Of a stretch of 64,000 nucleotides of DNA, positions 62,588 to 64,000 are shown piece by piece; within the stretch, counting starts at the first letter, position 1; the number at the start of each line of letters is the position of its first letter. The DNA is taken from assembly GCF_002364335.1 (NCBI RefSeq), contig NZ_DEXW01000004.1, forward strand, positions 54,332 through 118,331. The letters run 5' to 3'. Made by a program: the position numbers and the translations under genes. The DNA comes from Winogradskyella sp. UBA3174. Lineage in GTDB: Bacteria > Bacteroidota > Bacteroidia > Flavobacteriales > Flavobacteriaceae. The notes under the pieces were generated by a model. That model did not search any database, was not told where the DNA came from, and was given only the letters and a program-made list of their open reading frames with translations.

Positions 62588-62720
62588 GCTAACCTGAAGT
62601 CTATGCTTATTTGTTTGGTTAAACAACTAAATTATTAAACAAATACGAACCAGAGAAAATTTTGAAGGAATTTTTCAGATAAGCACTCTCTAAAGTAATT
62701 AATTAATAACCCTGTTGTGG
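62588..62720. repeat. Palindromic intergenic repeat, diverged copy C
   Basis: It starts GCTAACCTGAAG at 62588 and contains GGTTAAACAACTAAATTATT and AAACAAAT, matching the inner part of copies A and B, then an inner stem (GAGAAAATT with AATTTTTC) and GATAAGC, with a diverged end near 62720. It sits on the 5' side of the DUF885 pseudogene, and on the 3' side of a small gene remnant. Confidence 0.5.
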
Positions 62721-62814
62721 TGTCGTTTTTGTAATCTTCCAAATTAAATTCAGGTTGTATTATCGTTTCGTAAGCATCCTTTAAATCGAACCGTTTAAAA
62801 GTAGAATGATTAAC
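62635..62814 (-). pseudogene. Short 3' gene remnant beside repeat C
   Basis: A minus-strand frame without start codon reads FKRFDLKDAYETIIQPEFNL, EDYKNDTTTGLLINYFRECL and stops inside repeat C at 62635. It is cut at its 5' end by the IS3 remnant. It looks like the tail of a gene whose body was lost when the IS3 element inserted. No family was recognised. Confidence 0.35.
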
Positions 62815-62832
62815 TTAATTTTAAATCGTATT

Positions 62833-63135
62833 ATGAGAAAGAGTAAATTTACGTCACAACAAATTTCAAAGGGACTAATGAGGTCCGACAACGGGAAGAG
62901 TGTTGGCCAGATCAGCCGAGAGCATGGTGTTAGTGTGGTTGCCTTTTGTAGGTTGTGTTCCAAATATAAGAGCATGGACGGTAATGAATTAAAATGGCTC
63001 AAGGAGTTTGAGGAAGAGAACAAACACAGATATGTATGGCTAAAATAATCATAGATCGCCTAATTATTTGGGTAACATTTCACCTATAGAAGTCGCTCAA
63101 ACGTTAAGTGTCTCTGCCGCTGGGTTTATTTTATA
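62833..63135 (+). pseudogene. IS3-family transposase remnant
   Basis: From ATG 62833 the text MRKSKFTSQQISKGLMRSDN, KSVGQISREHGVSVVAFCRL and ELKWLKEFEEENKHRYVWLK matches the HTH and leucine-zipper part of IS3 orfA. It stops at 63048 after 71 residues. A piece in another frame (about 63049-63135) reads RSPNYLGNISPIEVAQTLS, like the end of IS3 orfB (x-NYLxPIE). The orfB body is missing, so a large internal deletion has occurred. Up to the next gene (63136-63365) there is only an A/T-rich spacer with a hairpin GAGGGT/ACCCTC (63314-63338). Confidence 0.65.
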
Positions 63136-63365
63136 ATATTTGATTTTAGACAATTAGCTAACTCTTTTAAAATAAAAAAAAACCCTACTTTTTTATAAGG
63201 TCTTTTTGCTCTATTTTATTTTGTAATCAATGTACCTTAATGATACTAATGTTTGCCAAGGTCTTACATATGTAAAGTAGGGTAGGGTTAATGTATTTTA
63301 TTTATAAAGTATAGAGGGTGCTTGTTAGGGTGACCCTCGACTGAATGGGGTATTTTCATTATAAA

Positions 63366-63674
63366 TTAGTTGATTGTTATTGATTTATTTGAAGGTTTTG
63401 TAATATCAATATGATCAATTTTATGCTTTACTGCGTAATTCAAAACATGATTATTTGCGTCTTTTGTACAAACAATCATTACGTTTATAGAATGTTTTTT
63501 CAAGGATTCAAACGTTTCTAAGTTATTTACATCTATCTGAATATGATTTGGAATCATATCTTTTTGTCGCGTCCCAATAAGGATTTTTAACTGTGGACCT
63601 CTTTTGGAAAACATATTATGAATGGTTTTTCCTATCAAACCAGTTCGGCTAATAATTAAAAACGTCGTACTCAT
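63366..63674 (-). CDS. Truncated NAD(P)-binding Rossmann protein (saccharopine-dehydrogenase-like N-terminus)
   Basis: From ATG at 63674 (102 residues) the protein begins MSTTFLIISRTGLIGKTIHN, a Rossmann dinucleotide-binding start, and continues FSKRGPQLKILIGTRQKDMI and MIVCTKDANNHVLNYAVKHK. Whole saccharopine-dehydrogenase-like proteins exceed 350 residues, so only the nucleotide-binding half-domain remains. An in-frame ATG at 63770 would add 32 residues, but those lack the fold pattern. It is probably a remnant in the decaying region; a stand-alone function is doubtful. Confidence 0.45.
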   Translation of the reverse strand: MSTTFLIISRTGLIGKTIHNMFSKRGPQLKILIGTRQKDMIPNHIQIDVNNLETFESLKKHSINVMIVCTKDANNHVLNYAVKHKIDHIDITKPSNKSITIN

Positions 63675-63921
63675 CTTGTTTTTGTTTCTTGAATTAATAG
63701 GGGCAAAATTAAAATTCTTAAGAAGATCGATATAGGACAAATGGGCTAAAATTATAAGTCTACTTGACATATAATGTATTAATAATCCAATACTTATGCT
63801 TTAGTATTTTGTTCTATTTTAAAACAGTCTAAATACAAATAGCTCGTAATCAGTTATTTGTATTTGTTCTAAAGACTATAACTCTTAAGTTTAATTAATA
63901 TTAATTAAAAAAAGCAAAATT

Positions 63922-64000
63922 ATGTCTATCAGAATAGGAAACAGTTGTGTGAATTGTGAAAGTTTAGCATCTAATAGTCAATGTAAAGTTCATGGAGTAT
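63922..64000 (+). CDS. Cys-rich protein, N-terminal fragment at window edge
   Basis: ATG at 63922 opens a frame to the window end: MSIRIGNSCVNCESLASNSQ, then CKVHGV. The CxxC followed by another Cys suggests a zinc or iron-sulfur site, possibly one regularly spaced Cys set. It is too short to assign. An AT-rich promoter region precedes it. Confidence 0.4.
   Translation, partial: MSIRIGNSCVNCESLASNSQCKVHGV

Noticed and set aside
56970..62720. Classical integron attC sites
   Set aside because: The end motifs GTTAGCA, GTTAGCG and ATTAGCC do not satisfy GTTRRRY, and no integron integrase is present in the window; only the layout is cassette-like.

Overview
The window is chromosomal DNA of a marine-type member of the Flavobacteriaceae (Bacteroidota). 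The evidence is the low GC content, -7 promoter elements of the TAnnTTTG type, two secreted enzymes with type IX secretion (T9SS) C-terminal sorting domains, a mevalonate pathway pair, an arsenosugar cluster, and a PycTM-type membrane protein.

Layout. 1-5.0 kb: a BlaR1-like M56 peptidase (cut by the window edge) with its BlaI repressor and a clear BlaI operator, then a T9SS-exported M28 peptidase and an M20 dipeptidase. 5.1-5.6 kb: tRNA-Leu(UAG) with promoter and terminator, then an antisense gene remnant. 5.7-9.3 kb: a GAF protein facing an HD-PycTM fusion. 9.4-14.6 kb: a redox/thiol-histidine run (SelO, DUF427, hydrolase-OsmC fusion, EgtB, EgtD). 14.6-22.6 kb: a giant lipoprotein joining metallophosphoesterase, kinase-like and beta-barrel parts, a BaiN-type flavoprotein and a hybrid histidine kinase. 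22.7-28.1 kb: DUF1697, the mevalonate genes, a UbiA prenyltransferase, a nitrilase and an RsuA-family protein whose catalytic Asp is Gly. 28.1-33.9 kb: a pseudogene, then the polyamine operon speA-speB-deoxyhypusine-synthase-like-GNAT/nitrilase, preceded by a 50-codon ORF and a nested RNA stem structure. 34-46.9 kb: envelope, sugar and signalling genes, including a TPR adenylate cyclase and a tightly overlapping operon from FAD oxidoreductase to two GT2 enzymes. 46.9-54.0 kb: an arsenosugar biosynthesis cluster (ArsM, ArsS, PNP, both glycosyltransferase families, peroxidase-like protein) with DUF547, sterol desaturase and rhodanese genes interleaved. 54-56.9 kb: an ECF sigma factor with a Cys-rich tail and two SRPBCC proteins.

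56.9-63.7 kb is an accessory, decaying region. It has single minus-strand genes (M23 lipoprotein pseudogene, T9SS esterase, DUF885 pseudogene), three of which carry at their 3' side one member of a family of imperfect palindromes ending in GCTAAC/GTTAGC. It also has an eroded IS481-type element and an IS3 remnant. This gene-plus-palindrome layout resembles a cassette array without matching the classical integron attC core, and it is the most interesting large-scale pattern in the window. The most interesting local pattern is the structured leader of the arginine decarboxylase operon.

All functional calls come from reading motifs and family resemblance; no database search was run. Pseudogene calls assume the sequence is free of indel errors.
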